Origin: an uncultured Erythrobacter sp.
Lineage (GTDB): Bacteria; Pseudomonadota; Alphaproteobacteria; Sphingomonadales; Sphingomonadaceae
Assembly (NCBI RefSeq): GCF_958304185.1
Contig: NZ_OY284433.1
Coordinates: forward strand, 248,001 to 312,000
Reading direction: 5' to 3'
DNA: 64,000 nt
The number at the start of each line of letters is the position of its first letter. Within the stretch, counting starts at the first letter, position 1. The notes beneath the pieces were generated by a model. The model worked only from the letters and a program-made list of their open reading frames with translations. It had not been told where the DNA came from and ran no database searches. Positions 8,144-17,950 of this stretch are shown one piece after another. Position numbers and translations under genes: made by a program.

Positions 8144-9589
8144 ATGCCCGCAACTCTATCTGACCCGATCCTGCTGGTGGAAGATGATGCCGCAATTGCC
8201 ACGGTGATCATCGCTGCGCTGGAGGACGAGGGCTTCGCGATCGCCCATTGCAGCAGCATCGCCGCGCGCGACAAGCAGCTCGCCGGGCGGCGGTTCGCGG
8301 TGATGCTGACCGATGTGATTCTGGAAGACGGAGACGGGTTGGCGAGCCTTTCGGCTGTGCGAGACCGCGCGCCGGACATGCCGGTCATCGTGCTCTCAGC
8401 CCAGAACACGCTCGACACCGCCGTGCGCGCGAGTGAGAGCGACGCCTTCGAGTATTTCCCCAAGCCCTTCGATCTCGATGAGCTGGTCCATGCCGTGCGC
8501 CAGGCCGCCGGCGCCCGCGCGCCTGCCGCTGACGAACCTGGCAATGCGCTGGCGGGTGGCGAAGGTGAGAAGATGCCGCTGGTCGGGCGTAGTCCGGCGA
8601 TGCAGGGTGTCTACCGGATGATCACGCGGGTGCTGCGCAATGATCTCACCGTACTGGTCACCGGCGAAAGCGGCACCGGCAAGGAGCTGGTTGCTGAGGC
8701 AATTCACGAACTCGGCAATCGCCGCACCGGGCCGTTCGTGGCGGTCAATACCGCTGCGATCCCCGCCGACCTCGTCGAAAGCGAGCTGTTCGGCCACGAA
8801 AAGGGCGCCTTCACCGGAGCCATCGCGCAGGCCATCGGCAAGTTTGAACAGGCCAATGGCGGCACGCTGTTTCTCGACGAGATTGGCGATATGCCTGCCG
8901 AAGCCCAGACCCGGCTGCTGCGCGCCCTGCAATCGGGCCGCATCCGGCGCGTGGGCGGGAGACAGGAGATCGCTGTCAATGTCCGCATCATCGCCGCGAC
9001 CAATCGCGACCTGACGCCGATGATCGCCACTGGCACCTTCCGCGAGGATCTATTCTACCGCCTCAATGTGGTGCCGATTGTGCTGCCACCCTTGCGCGAA
9101 CGGCGCGAGGATATTGCTGCGCTGGTGCAGCACTTCCTGGTGTTGGCTGCCGAAGACGGCTTGCCGCGCCGCATTCTGACGCCCGACGCGGTCGAGCGCC
9201 TCGAGCAGCGCACCTGGCGCGGCAATGTCCGCGAACTGCGCAATGTCGTCTATCGCCTTGCGCTGATGGCGCGCGAGGAACGGATTGATGCCGACAGCGT
9301 GAATGACATCATCGGGCCGGAGAACGCCCCCGCGGTTCTGCCGCAGGCAGATGGGCAGGGTGGCTTCGGCGCGGCGCTCGCGGGATGGCTTACGGAGGAA
9401 AACCCTCCACCTGGCGCTCTGTACCACCGCGCTCTGGCGGCCTTTGAAAAGCCTTTGATCGAATATGCGCTCGGCCGGACCGGCGGCAATCAACTGCGTG
9501 CGGCACAGCTCCTCGGCATCAACCGCAACACGCTGCGCAAGCGAATTGGCGAGCTTGGGCTGGAGCCAGAGCGCTTCACCACATCATAA
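8144..9589 (+). CDS. ntrC: Nitrogen regulation response regulator NtrC (sigma54 activator)
   Basis: This 481-residue activator has three domains. The receiver has acidic residues at 13-15 and the phosphoacceptor Asp57 (LTDV). The AAA+ domain has Walker A GESGTGKE (174-181), an intact GAFTGA loop (221-226) for sigma54 contact and Walker B LFLDEIGDMP. The C-terminal Fis-type helix-turn-helix ends with GGNQLRAAQLLGINRNTLRKR. The GAFTGA motif implies that it works through sigma54, unlike the Rhodobacter capsulatus NtrC. It follows ntrB by 14 bases. About 70 bases separate it from ntrY, where a secondary promoter could lie. Confidence 0.96.
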   Translation: MPATLSDPILLVEDDAAIATVIIAALEDEGFAIAHCSSIAARDKQLAGRRFAVMLTDVILEDGDGLASLSAVRDRAPDMPVIVLSAQNTLDTAVRASESDAFEYFPKPFDLDELVHAVRQAAGARAPAADEPGNALAGGEGEKMPLVGRSPAMQGVYRMITRVLRNDLTVLVTGESGTGKELVAEAIHELGNRRTGPFVAVNTAAIPADLVESELFGHEKGAFTGAIAQAIGKFEQANGGTLFLDEIGDMPAEAQTRLLRALQSGRIRRVGGRQEIAVNVRIIAATNRDLTPMIATGTFREDLFYRLNVVPIVLPPLRERREDIAALVQHFLVLAAEDGLPRRILTPDAVERLEQRTWRGNVRELRNVVYRLALMAREERIDADSVNDIIGPENAPAVLPQADGQGGFGAALAGWLTEENPPPGALYHRALAAFEKPLIEYALGRTGGNQLRAAQLLGINRNTLRKRIGELGLEPERFTTS

Positions 9590-9661
9590 CGGCGCTGGCG
9601 CAGGGCGGATTGTCGGATTGCCCTTGCATTTCTGCCACACCATTGTTGTAAAGCGGCAACG

Positions 9662-11899
9662 ATGGAGCCTTCCCAAACCCGCGCACTGAACCTCATCCCC
9701 CGGCAACCGCCGCGGTGGTGGCGGCGTTTCATGATTGCCGCGCGGCGGGCCAATATCTATCTGTGGCTCGAAGGCATCGCAGTAGCGGCGTTTCTGGCCG
9801 CGGTCGTGGCGACTTGGTCGGCCTATGGCCGGTCGGGCGCAGGTGATGATCTGCTGCCAACTATGAAGGTTTCGGTGCTGCTGATGGCGACACTGGTGCC
9901 CGCGATGGCGCTGCTGGTGCTGATCGGTCGCCGCGTGGCCCTCCGCCGCGCTGCGGGAAGCACGGCGCGTCTGCATGTTCGACTCGTATTCTTCTTCTCG
10001 ATGGTTGCCGCATTGCCGACCTTGCTGGTCGCCGGCTTCGCCGCTTTCCTGTTCCAGACGGGGGTCGATTTCTGGTTCTCAGACGAATCGCGCGGGCTGA
10101 TGGAGAACGCCAACGCGCTGGCGCAGAACTACTACGACTCGAACCAACGCGACGTTGAACAGAACACGGTCATCATGGCCTCCGACATGCGCGATACCTT
10201 GGCGCGGGTGCCGATCACTGACCCGGACTTCCCCGATTTTTACCTCTATCAGGCGCAGGGACGCGAAATCTCTGAAAGCGCGATTTTGCAGCGGATGCCT
10301 GATAACTCGTTCCGCACCGCCTTCGCGTTCAATCTGTCGCAGGACACCGACCACCTGCAATTTAGCCGCAATGCCTTGCCCCAGCTAGATAGCGGCGACA
10401 TCGCTGTGGTGATCGGCAGCCCTAACCGGATCGAGGCACTGGCTCCAATCGATGCACAGTCCGGCGTCTATCTCTACAACGCCCGCACTACTGAGGAGAC
10501 GATGTTTAACTCGTGGTCCAAGGCGCAGTCGATCGTCACCGCTTATGATCGCCTGACCGGCAGCGCGCGGATGCTCCAGCTGCAGTTCAATGTCGCGCTG
10601 GTGGTGGTCAGCCTGCTGCTGGTGGGGCTTGCCATCTGGTTTGCACTGCGGTTCGCCGACCGGCAGGTCGAGCCGCTGACCGCGCTGGTGGGTGCCGCGC
10701 GCAAGGTTGGGCAAGGCAACTTTGCGCTCCGGCTCGACGGGCGCACCGGGCCCGACGAGATCGGGCTGCTCAACCGCGCCTTTAACCGCATGACAGGGCA
10801 GCTGGAAAAGCAGACGCAGGCGCTGGTTAGCGCCAACCGTCAGATCGACGACCGGCGTGCCTTTACCGAAGCCGTGCTTGAATCCGTGACCGCTGGCGTG
10901 GTGTCGGTCGACGCGGAATCGCGGGTGACGCTGATGAATTCTTCGGCGCAGAACCTGCTGGCGTCTCAGGGTGACGGCAATGGCGGCGTCAGTATGATCG
11001 GCCAGTCGCTCGAAGTGCTCTCGCCTGAGCTTTGCCGCGTGATCGCCGATGGCAAGGAGCGTGCGATCATCACCCACGCCAAGGGAACCGAGCTGCTCAC
11101 TCTTGCGGTCAAGGTGGCGCCGGGCACCAGCGGTCATGTGATCACCTTCGAGGATATCACGCGCCAGCTGCTCGACCAGCGACAGGCGGCATGGTCCGAC
11201 GTTGCGCGCCGGATCGCGCATGAGATCAAGAACCCGCTGACCCCGATCCAGCTGGCGACCGAGCGGCTGAAGCGCCGCTACCGCACGCAGGTGAGCGACG
11301 AGGATCGCGATTTGTTCGACGAGCTGACCAGCACGATCGTCCGGCAGGTGGGCGGGCTCAGGAAGATGGTCGACGAATTCTCCTCCTTCGCGCGCCTGCC
11401 CAAGCCGGTGTTCCGCGATGAGGATGCGCTCGATCTCGTCCGGCAGGCAGTCTTCCTGCACGAAGTCGCCCATTCCGGCATCGCCTTCAGCGTCGCATCA
11501 TCGGAGCTGATCGACCGCGAAGTGCGCTGCGACCGGCATCAGTTCGGTCAGGCCATGACCAATGTGCTCAAGAACGCGGTCGAAGCGGTCGAGGCGCGCG
11601 CAATCGAGGCCAAGGGGGCTTATGCTGGCGAAATTGCCATCACAATGCGCGACGCAGGCGAGGCAATTGTCGTCACCATAGAGGATAACGGCATCGGCCT
11701 TCCTGCCGACCGCGAGCGCATCACCGAACCCTACGTGACCACGCGGGAGAAGGGCACCGGCCTCGGGCTCGCCATCGTCAACAAGATCGTGGACGAGCAT
11801 GGCGGGGATATGAGCTTCGCCAGCGCGCCCAGCGGCGGCACCCGCGTTTCCTTGCGCTTTGCGCGCAATCCCAACCCAATTGAAGGCGGCCCCCTGTGA
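9662..11899 (+). CDS. ntrY: Membrane sensor histidine kinase NtrY
   Basis: This 745-residue sensor kinase is paired with NtrX. Three hydrophobic segments occur in the first 130 residues and another near 305-325 (VALVVVSLLLVGLAIWFAL), enclosing a large periplasmic region. Then come a HAMP domain (DRQVEPLTALVGAARKVGQGNF), a PAS domain (about 395-500), the phosphoacceptor motif AHEIKNPLTPIQLATERLKRR and the ATPase boxes NVLKNAVEA, EDNGIGLP and GTGLGLAIV. In other alphaproteobacteria NtrYX affects nitrogen metabolism, respiration and envelope functions. The signal sensed here cannot be read from sequence. Confidence 0.95.
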   Translation: MEPSQTRALNLIPRQPPRWWRRFMIAARRANIYLWLEGIAVAAFLAAVVATWSAYGRSGAGDDLLPTMKVSVLLMATLVPAMALLVLIGRRVALRRAAGSTARLHVRLVFFFSMVAALPTLLVAGFAAFLFQTGVDFWFSDESRGLMENANALAQNYYDSNQRDVEQNTVIMASDMRDTLARVPITDPDFPDFYLYQAQGREISESAILQRMPDNSFRTAFAFNLSQDTDHLQFSRNALPQLDSGDIAVVIGSPNRIEALAPIDAQSGVYLYNARTTEETMFNSWSKAQSIVTAYDRLTGSARMLQLQFNVALVVVSLLLVGLAIWFALRFADRQVEPLTALVGAARKVGQGNFALRLDGRTGPDEIGLLNRAFNRMTGQLEKQTQALVSANRQIDDRRAFTEAVLESVTAGVVSVDAESRVTLMNSSAQNLLASQGDGNGGVSMIGQSLEVLSPELCRVIADGKERAIITHAKGTELLTLAVKVAPGTSGHVITFEDITRQLLDQRQAAWSDVARRIAHEIKNPLTPIQLATERLKRRYRTQVSDEDRDLFDELTSTIVRQVGGLRKMVDEFSSFARLPKPVFRDEDALDLVRQAVFLHEVAHSGIAFSVASSELIDREVRCDRHQFGQAMTNVLKNAVEAVEARAIEAKGAYAGEIAITMRDAGEAIVVTIEDNGIGLPADRERITEPYVTTREKGTGLGLAIVNKIVDEHGGDMSFASAPSGGTRVSLRFARNPNPIEGGPL

Positions 11900-11945
11900 T
11901 CCTGTCTTCGCTTCACCACGACCTCACAGCCAAAGGACCCTTCCC

Positions 11946-13328
<1,383 letters not shown>

Positions 13329-13486
13329 GGTTCGATGATCCGGCCGTAATTTTGGTGGAAATCAGTCCTTGTCCCGCGGCGGTCCAGTCGCCATTATGGA
13401 TCGCGTAAGGCGCCGCGCCCTGTTTTTGCGGTGACCTGCTACCTGCGGACCGAAAATCGGCCGCCAAGAACAAAGGAGCCACGACA

Positions 13487-14071
13487 ATGTCCAACGGGCG
13501 AACGCTCTCCCCCCGTCCGGTTGCACGTGCTGCCACATCAAGTGAACCGCGTAACAGCGACGCCGGCAGCCCCCCTCAACGTCAGAGTGGCAATCTTCAG
13601 GACGCTTTCCTTAACCTGCTGCGCAAGAACAAAATCCCCGTGACCATGTTTCTGGTGAAGGGCGTGAAGCTGCAAGGGATCGTCACGTGGTTTGACAATT
13701 TCTCAATCCTGCTCCGCCGTGATGGCCAGTCGCAACTGGTCTATAAGCACGCGATCAGCACGATCATGCCGGGCCAATCGCTCGATCCGGCGCAGTTTGG
13801 GAGCCAGTCGGGCAGCCGCAAGCAGAAGCTGCTTCAGGACGTGTTCCTGAGCCGCGTTGCCGAAGCTAACGTTCAGGTCACCATGTTCCTTGTGAACGGC
13901 GTCATGCTGCAAGGTCGGATCGCGGCCTATGACCTGTTCTGCATGCTGCTCGAACGCGACGGCGCGGTGCAGTTGGCTTACAAGCACGCGGTCTCGACCA
14001 TCCAGCCCGCCAGCCCCGTCGACCTCAGTGTCGATGACGAGGATGGCGACGATTTCGGGGCAGACGACTGA
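13487..14071 (+). CDS. hfq: RNA chaperone Hfq with two tandem Sm domains
   Basis: Hfq binds small RNAs and mRNAs and promotes their pairing. Usual Hfq is about 70-100 residues with one Sm domain; this one has 194 residues and two. Sm domain 1 covers about 36-95 ([40 protein letters not shown]). Domain 2 covers about 115-174 ([40 protein letters not shown]). Both keep the Gln-Asp (38-39, 117-118) and Tyr-Lys-His (86-88, 165-167) positions of the proximal face. E. coli Gln41 is replaced by Asn71 and Leu150. A disordered head of about 35 residues and an acidic tail ([12 protein letters not shown]) flank the domains. AAAGGAG precedes the ATG. Location after ntrX and before hflX is the standard alphaproteobacterial order. 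Confidence 0.95.
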   Translation: MSNGRTLSPRPVARAATSSEPRNSDAGSPPQRQSGNLQDAFLNLLRKNKIPVTMFLVKGVKLQGIVTWFDNFSILLRRDGQSQLVYKHAISTIMPGQSLDPAQFGSQSGSRKQKLLQDVFLSRVAEANVQVTMFLVNGVMLQGRIAAYDLFCMLLERDGAVQLAYKHAVSTIQPASPVDLSVDDEDGDDFGADD

Positions 14072-14121
14072 GCTTCGATAGCGATCTCCAAGACGAGGTA
14101 ACCCGCGGTGCGCGGGCGCTG

Positions 14122-15390
14122 GTGCTGTGCCCGGATATCCGGGTGCTGCGCTATGATCTCGATTCTGCCGAGCGCTTGGCCGAAGCCGAGGGGCTGGCGC
14201 TGGCGATCGGGGTGGTAATCGCCCATTCGGCCATCCTGCCGGTGCGCCAGATGCAGCCCAACACGCTGTTCGGGTCGGGTCAGGTCGAGAATATCGGCGT
14301 CTGGTGCGAACAGCACGAGGCCGAGCTGGTGATCGTCGATGGCGCGCTGACCCCGATCCAGCAGCGCAACCTGGAAGACAAGCTGAAGCGTAAAGTGATC
14401 GACCGGACCGGACTGATCCTCGAAATCTTCGGGGAGCGTGCGGCGACTGCCGAAGGGCGTTTGCAGGTCGAACTGGCGCACCTCGATTACCAGCAGAGCC
14501 GACTTGTCCGGAGCTGGACCCACCTTGAGCGTCAGCGCGGCGGCTTCGGCTTCCTCGGCGGTCCGGGTGAAACTCAGATCGAGGCGGATCGGCGGATGAT
14601 CCGCGCGCGGATGGCGCGGCTCCGGCGCGAGCTCGACCAAGTGCGGAAGACCCGCACGCTTCACCGTGACCGCCGGGGCAGGGCGCCTTGGCCGGTGGTG
14701 GCGCTGGTGGGCTATACGAACGCCGGGAAATCCACGCTATTCAACCGCTTGACCGGTGCTGAGGTGATGGCCGAGGATTTGCTGTTCGCGACGCTCGATC
14801 CGACGATGCGGGCGATCAGCTTGCCGGGTGTGGAAAAGGCGATTTTGTCGGACACGGTGGGCTTCATCTCGGACCTCCCGACCCAGCTCGTCGCCGCGTT
14901 TCGCGCCACATTGGAGGAGGTGACGGCCGCCGATGTGATCTGCCACGTGCGCGACATGGCGAACCCCAGCCACGCGGCGCAGAAGAAGCAGGTGCTGGAT
15001 GTGCTCGCGGACCTCGATGTGGTCGATGCCGAAACAGGCACCAGCACAATTCCGATCCTCGAAATCTGGAACAAAGCTGACCTGCTAGACGCTGAAAGTC
15101 TTGCAGAATTGCGGGAGGCGGCTGAAGGGCAGGGGGCCGTGATCCTCTCTGCGGTGACGGGGCAGGGGGTGGACCTGCTCGAAGCCGAATTGACACGGAT
15201 GATGACGAGCACCGCGCGTGAGGTCAGCTTCATCCTGCCGGCCACCGATGGGCGGCGGATTGCGTGGCTGCACGCTCATGGCGACGTGTTGACCGAAGAT
15301 GAGGTTGAAGACAGCGATGAGGGGCCCATGCGCAGACTAACCGTGCGGCTCAATCCCAAGGAACTGGGGCAGTTTGCCACGCTTTCCTAA
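14122..15390 (+). CDS. hflX: GTPase HflX
   Basis: HflX is a ribosome-associated GTPase that splits stalled or heat-damaged 70S ribosomes. The 422 residues show the N-terminal HflX domain (QPNTLFGSGQ, LIVDGALTPIQQRNLE, ILEIFGERAATAEGRLQVEL), the Gly-rich linker (GGFGFLGGPGETQIE) and the G domain with GYTNAGKSTLF (G1), DTVGFI (G3) and NKAD (G4). The start is uncertain. GTG at 14122 is the first conventional codon, but the in-frame sequence upstream ([17 protein letters not shown]) looks like the family N-terminus. It could begin at CTG 14068, which overlaps the hfq stop. The gene converges with mazG, 4 bases apart. Confidence 0.93.
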   Translation: MLCPDIRVLRYDLDSAERLAEAEGLALAIGVVIAHSAILPVRQMQPNTLFGSGQVENIGVWCEQHEAELVIVDGALTPIQQRNLEDKLKRKVIDRTGLILEIFGERAATAEGRLQVELAHLDYQQSRLVRSWTHLERQRGGFGFLGGPGETQIEADRRMIRARMARLRRELDQVRKTRTLHRDRRGRAPWPVVALVGYTNAGKSTLFNRLTGAEVMAEDLLFATLDPTMRAISLPGVEKAILSDTVGFISDLPTQLVAAFRATLEEVTAADVICHVRDMANPSHAAQKKQVLDVLADLDVVDAETGTSTIPILEIWNKADLLDAESLAELREAAEGQGAVILSAVTGQGVDLLEAELTRMMTSTAREVSFILPATDGRRIAWLHAHGDVLTEDEVEDSDEGPMRRLTVRLNPKELGQFATLS

Positions 15391-15394
15391 GCGC

Positions 15395-16162
15395 TTACTC
15401 GCCTTGCTTGACCCGCTGCCAGAGCTCCTCTTGGGCTTCGAGGGACAGCGATGGGAAGTCCGACCCAGCCAGCGCTTCCATGCCCCTGAAGCGACGTTCG
15501 AACTTGGCGTTGGCAGCGCGCAGGGCGTCTTCGGCGCTGATGCCGTGAGCGCGGACGAAATTCACCGCGGCGAACAGCAGATCGCCTGCTTCTTCGACCT
15601 TCTGTTCGTCTGAGGCTGCGGTCTTCAGTTCTTCGATTTCCTCGGCAATCTTGGCTTCGGAGCCAGACGGATCGGGCCAGTCAAACCCGGTGCGAGCGGC
15701 GCGTTTTTGGAGCTTCTCGGCGCGCATCAAGGCTGGGAGCGCTAGCGCGACGCCGTCCAGAGCGCTCGCAATGCCTTTAGCTTCGCGTTCTTTGGCCTTC
15801 AGGTCTTCCCAGCGGATTTCGTCCATCGTGCCGCTGGCGCTGGCAAAGATGTGCGGGTGGCGTGATTCCATCTTGGTGCTGATCGCATTGGCAACATCGG
15901 TGAAGGCGAAGTGACCAGCTTCTTCGGCCATGCGGGCGTGGAACACGACTTGGAGGAGCAAGTCGCCAAGTTCGTCACGCAGATCGGCCATGTCATTGCG
16001 GGTGATAGCGTCGGCGACCTCGTAGGCTTCCTCGATCGTGTAAGGCGCAATGCTGGCGAAGTTCTGTGCGAGGTCCCATTCGCAGCCGCGCTCCGGATCG
16101 CGCAACCGGGCCATGATGGCGAGCAGGCGTTCGATAGGGGACTGGTTCGGGGTCTCGGTCAT
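15395..16162 (-). CDS. mazG: Nucleoside triphosphate pyrophosphohydrolase MazG
   Basis: MazG hydrolyses (d)NTPs to monophosphates and pyrophosphate, clearing damaged nucleotides and influencing the stringent response. The 255-residue protein has two MazG domains, as in E. coli. The N-terminal one has LRDPERGCEWDLAQ, TIEEAYEVADAI and DELGDLLLQVVFHARMAEE. The C-terminal one has EEIEELKTA and EEAGDLLFAAVNFVRAHG, carrying the metal-binding EExxE and ExxD residues. The ATG at 16162 was chosen for its GAGGA five bases upstream, over an in-frame TTG 12 bases earlier. It is the last gene of the long minus-strand run. Confidence 0.95.
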   Translation of the reverse strand: MTETPNQSPIERLLAIMARLRDPERGCEWDLAQNFASIAPYTIEEAYEVADAITRNDMADLRDELGDLLLQVVFHARMAEEAGHFAFTDVANAISTKMESRHPHIFASASGTMDEIRWEDLKAKEREAKGIASALDGVALALPALMRAEKLQKRAARTGFDWPDPSGSEAKIAEEIEELKTAASDEQKVEEAGDLLFAAVNFVRAHGISAEDALRAANAKFERRFRGMEALAGSDFPSLSLEAQEELWQRVKQGE

Positions 16163-16200
16163 GCCGGTCCTCAAGTTTGATAATATATATTATGTAAAAT

Positions 16201-16398
16201 CTAGAGCGCCGCGCTGGCTGTCCCGCGGATCACCATGAACCACTCCACGATCAGAAACAGGCCACCGAAGATCACCACCCAGGCCAATGCCATCTTGATC
16301 ATCTGGCTCCATTGCAAACGGCGAGATGCCAATGACACGCAGCAAAGCACAAGCCATCCAAGACTTGTGACGATTGGCACGATCAGATCCGGGTTCAC
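16201..16398 (-). CDS. Small hypothetical membrane protein (65 aa)
   Basis: This 65-residue protein has two hydrophobic helices (LIVPIVTSLGWLVLCCVSLA and MALAWVVIFGGLFLIVEWF), separated by a short basic/polar loop. It starts with GTG at 16398, overlapping the stop of the metallo-hydrolase gene (GTGA). That overlap and the coherent two-helix pattern argue that it is translated. I recognise no family. Similar short proteins occur next to this MBL-fold gene in sphingomonads, where they go unnamed. It ends 38 bases before mazG. Confidence 0.7.
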   Translation of the reverse strand: MNPDLIVPIVTSLGWLVLCCVSLASRRLQWSQMIKMALAWVVIFGGLFLIVEWFMVIRGTASAAL

Positions 16399-17177
16399 GC
16401 CACCATCTCCAATCCGTCATAACCTACAGTGACAAAGTCCGGCACCTCGTCGCACAGCGTCCGGTAATCCATGCTCTTGTCGAGATGGCTGAGCACCACG
16501 CGGCCCGCACGGCATTGCTCACCAAGCTCGATCGACATCGCCAGATGCGCATGGGTTGGATGTGGGTCGCGGCGTAGGCAGTCGCTCACCAGAATGTCGA
16601 CCTTGTAGAACAGATCGATCATCTCATCCGAAATAGCACTGAAATCCGTAGCATATCCGATGCTCTTGCCATCAGCTTCAAAGCGGTATGCCGTGGTTTC
16701 ACCTGGACCATGCGCCATTTGGCACCAGTCCACTCCAAACCCAGCAATCATCCGCAACCGATCAAGCGTGTCGAGCGTACAGATCGTCGGATAGCCTTCC
16801 TGCCCGGCAAACACATAACCGAACCGCTGGCGGAGCCGCCGAACGGTCTCCGTCTCCGCAAACCCCGGGATCGGCCCGCCGCGTCCGTAGCGGAGGACCC
16901 GCAAGTCATCGATGCCGTGACAATGATCGGCGTGGTCGTGAGTCCAAAACACCGCATCAATGTGGCCAACCCGGTTGGCCAGTAGCTGCGCGCGGCAATC
17001 CGACGAGGTATCGACCAGCAGCCGCTTGCCGTCATCGCTTTCGACCATGATCGAGACCCGCGTGCGGCGGTTGCGCGGCTCATCGGGGTCGCAGTCACCC
17101 CAATCGCCTGTACCATCCGGCCCGCCCAGCCGCGGCACCCCCGTCGAGGTGCCAGAGCCGAGCATGACCAGCTTCAC
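16395..17177 (-). CDS. MBL-fold metallo-hydrolase (PhnP-like)
   Basis: This 260-residue metallo-beta-lactamase-fold hydrolase is soluble and lacks a signal peptide. The zinc-binding motif is WTHDHADHCHGIDDLR, preceded by LLVDTSSDCRAQLL. It also contains GSGTSTGVPRLGG, typical of the PhnP/YcbL-like phosphodiesterase group, with a His late in the chain (VVLSHLDKSMDY). PhnP cleaves cyclic ribose phosphates in phosphonate breakdown. No other phn gene is present, so the substrate here is unknown. It overlaps tatD by ATGA and is followed by the 65-residue membrane protein. Confidence 0.9.
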   Translation of the reverse strand: MKLVMLGSGTSTGVPRLGGPDGTGDWGDCDPDEPRNRRTRVSIMVESDDGKRLLVDTSSDCRAQLLANRVGHIDAVFWTHDHADHCHGIDDLRVLRYGRGGPIPGFAETETVRRLRQRFGYVFAGQEGYPTICTLDTLDRLRMIAGFGVDWCQMAHGPGETTAYRFEADGKSIGYATDFSAISDEMIDLFYKVDILVSDCLRRDPHPTHAHLAMSIELGEQCRAGRVVLSHLDKSMDYRTLCDEVPDFVTVGYDGLEMVA

Positions 17178-17950
17178 GGCCGCGCCTTGCTGAAAAGGTG
17201 AAAGAAATTTGCGGTGGTCTGCGCTGTCAGATGTTCAACATCCGTTCCGCGAAGGCCTGCAACGAAGGCTGCCGTATCGGCGACATAGGCCGGTTCGCAT
17301 ACCCTGCCCCGATGCGGCACCGGCGCGAGGAACGGACTGTCGGTTTCCACCAGCAAGCGATCATCAGGAATGATCGCAGCGACGGCCTGCAAGTCCTTGG
17401 CGTTCTTGAAGGTTACGATTCCAGAGAGCGAGATCGTCAACCCCAGCGCCAAAACCTTTTCGGCAAAATCGGCCGAGGCGGTGAAGCAGTGGATCAAGGC
17501 GGGGAAGGCACCCTTCCCCATCTCATCGGCGAGGATCGCGTGGGTATCTTCCTCGGCATCGCGGGTGTGGATGATGATCGGCAACTGCGTTTCGCGGGCG
17601 ACATCAATATGCATCCGGAACAGGGACTTCTGCGCGTCTCTGTCCGATTTGTCGTAATAGTAGTCGAGGCCGGTTTCGCCGATCGCGATCACCTTTGGGT
17701 GCCGGGTCGCCTCTAGCAGAGCGGCGCGGCCCAAATCCTGATGCGAGTCTGCCTCGTGCGGATGGATGCCGACGCTGGCGAACACGTCCGGCTCGCGCGC
17801 AGCGGTGGCGACCACTTGACCCCATTCGGATTGGCGGGTGGAGATGTTGAGAAAGGCCCCCACCCCAGCTGCCCGTGCGCGGGTGAGCACTTCGGCCTGG
17901 TCTTCCACCAAACCTTTGTATTCGAGGTGGCAGTGGCTATCGACCAACAT
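17174..17950 (-). CDS. tatD: TatD-family metal-dependent DNase
   Basis: TatD proteins are TIM-barrel, metal-dependent 3'-5' exonucleases involved in DNA repair and in clearing DNA. The 258-residue chain shows the metal ligands DSHCHLEY at the N-terminus, IGETGLDYYYD in the middle, IIHTRDAEEDT and IHCFTAS, and a terminal LLVETDSPFLAPVPHRG. Length and motif order are standard (YcfH/TatD group). In many bacteria the gene lies beside metG and holB, exactly as here. Its start overlaps the metG stop by one base (TGATG). Confidence 0.95.
   Translation of the reverse strand: MLVDSHCHLEYKGLVEDQAEVLTRARAAGVGAFLNISTRQSEWGQVVATAAREPDVFASVGIHPHEADSHQDLGRAALLEATRHPKVIAIGETGLDYYYDKSDRDAQKSLFRMHIDVARETQLPIIIHTRDAEEDTHAILADEMGKGAFPALIHCFTASADFAEKVLALGLTISLSGIVTFKNAKDLQAVAAIIPDDRLLVETDSPFLAPVPHRGRVCEPAYVADTAAFVAGLRGTDVEHLTAQTTANFFHLFSKARP

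Noticed and set aside
9590..9661. Possible sigma54 (-24/-12) promoter before ntrY
   Set aside because: The nearest match on the minus strand, TGGCAGAAATGCA, has only 7 bases between GG and GC, while 10 are required.
10385..11473. Long minus-strand frame inside ntrY
   Set aside because: Antisense to HAMP, PAS and kinase domains of NtrY; no independent support.
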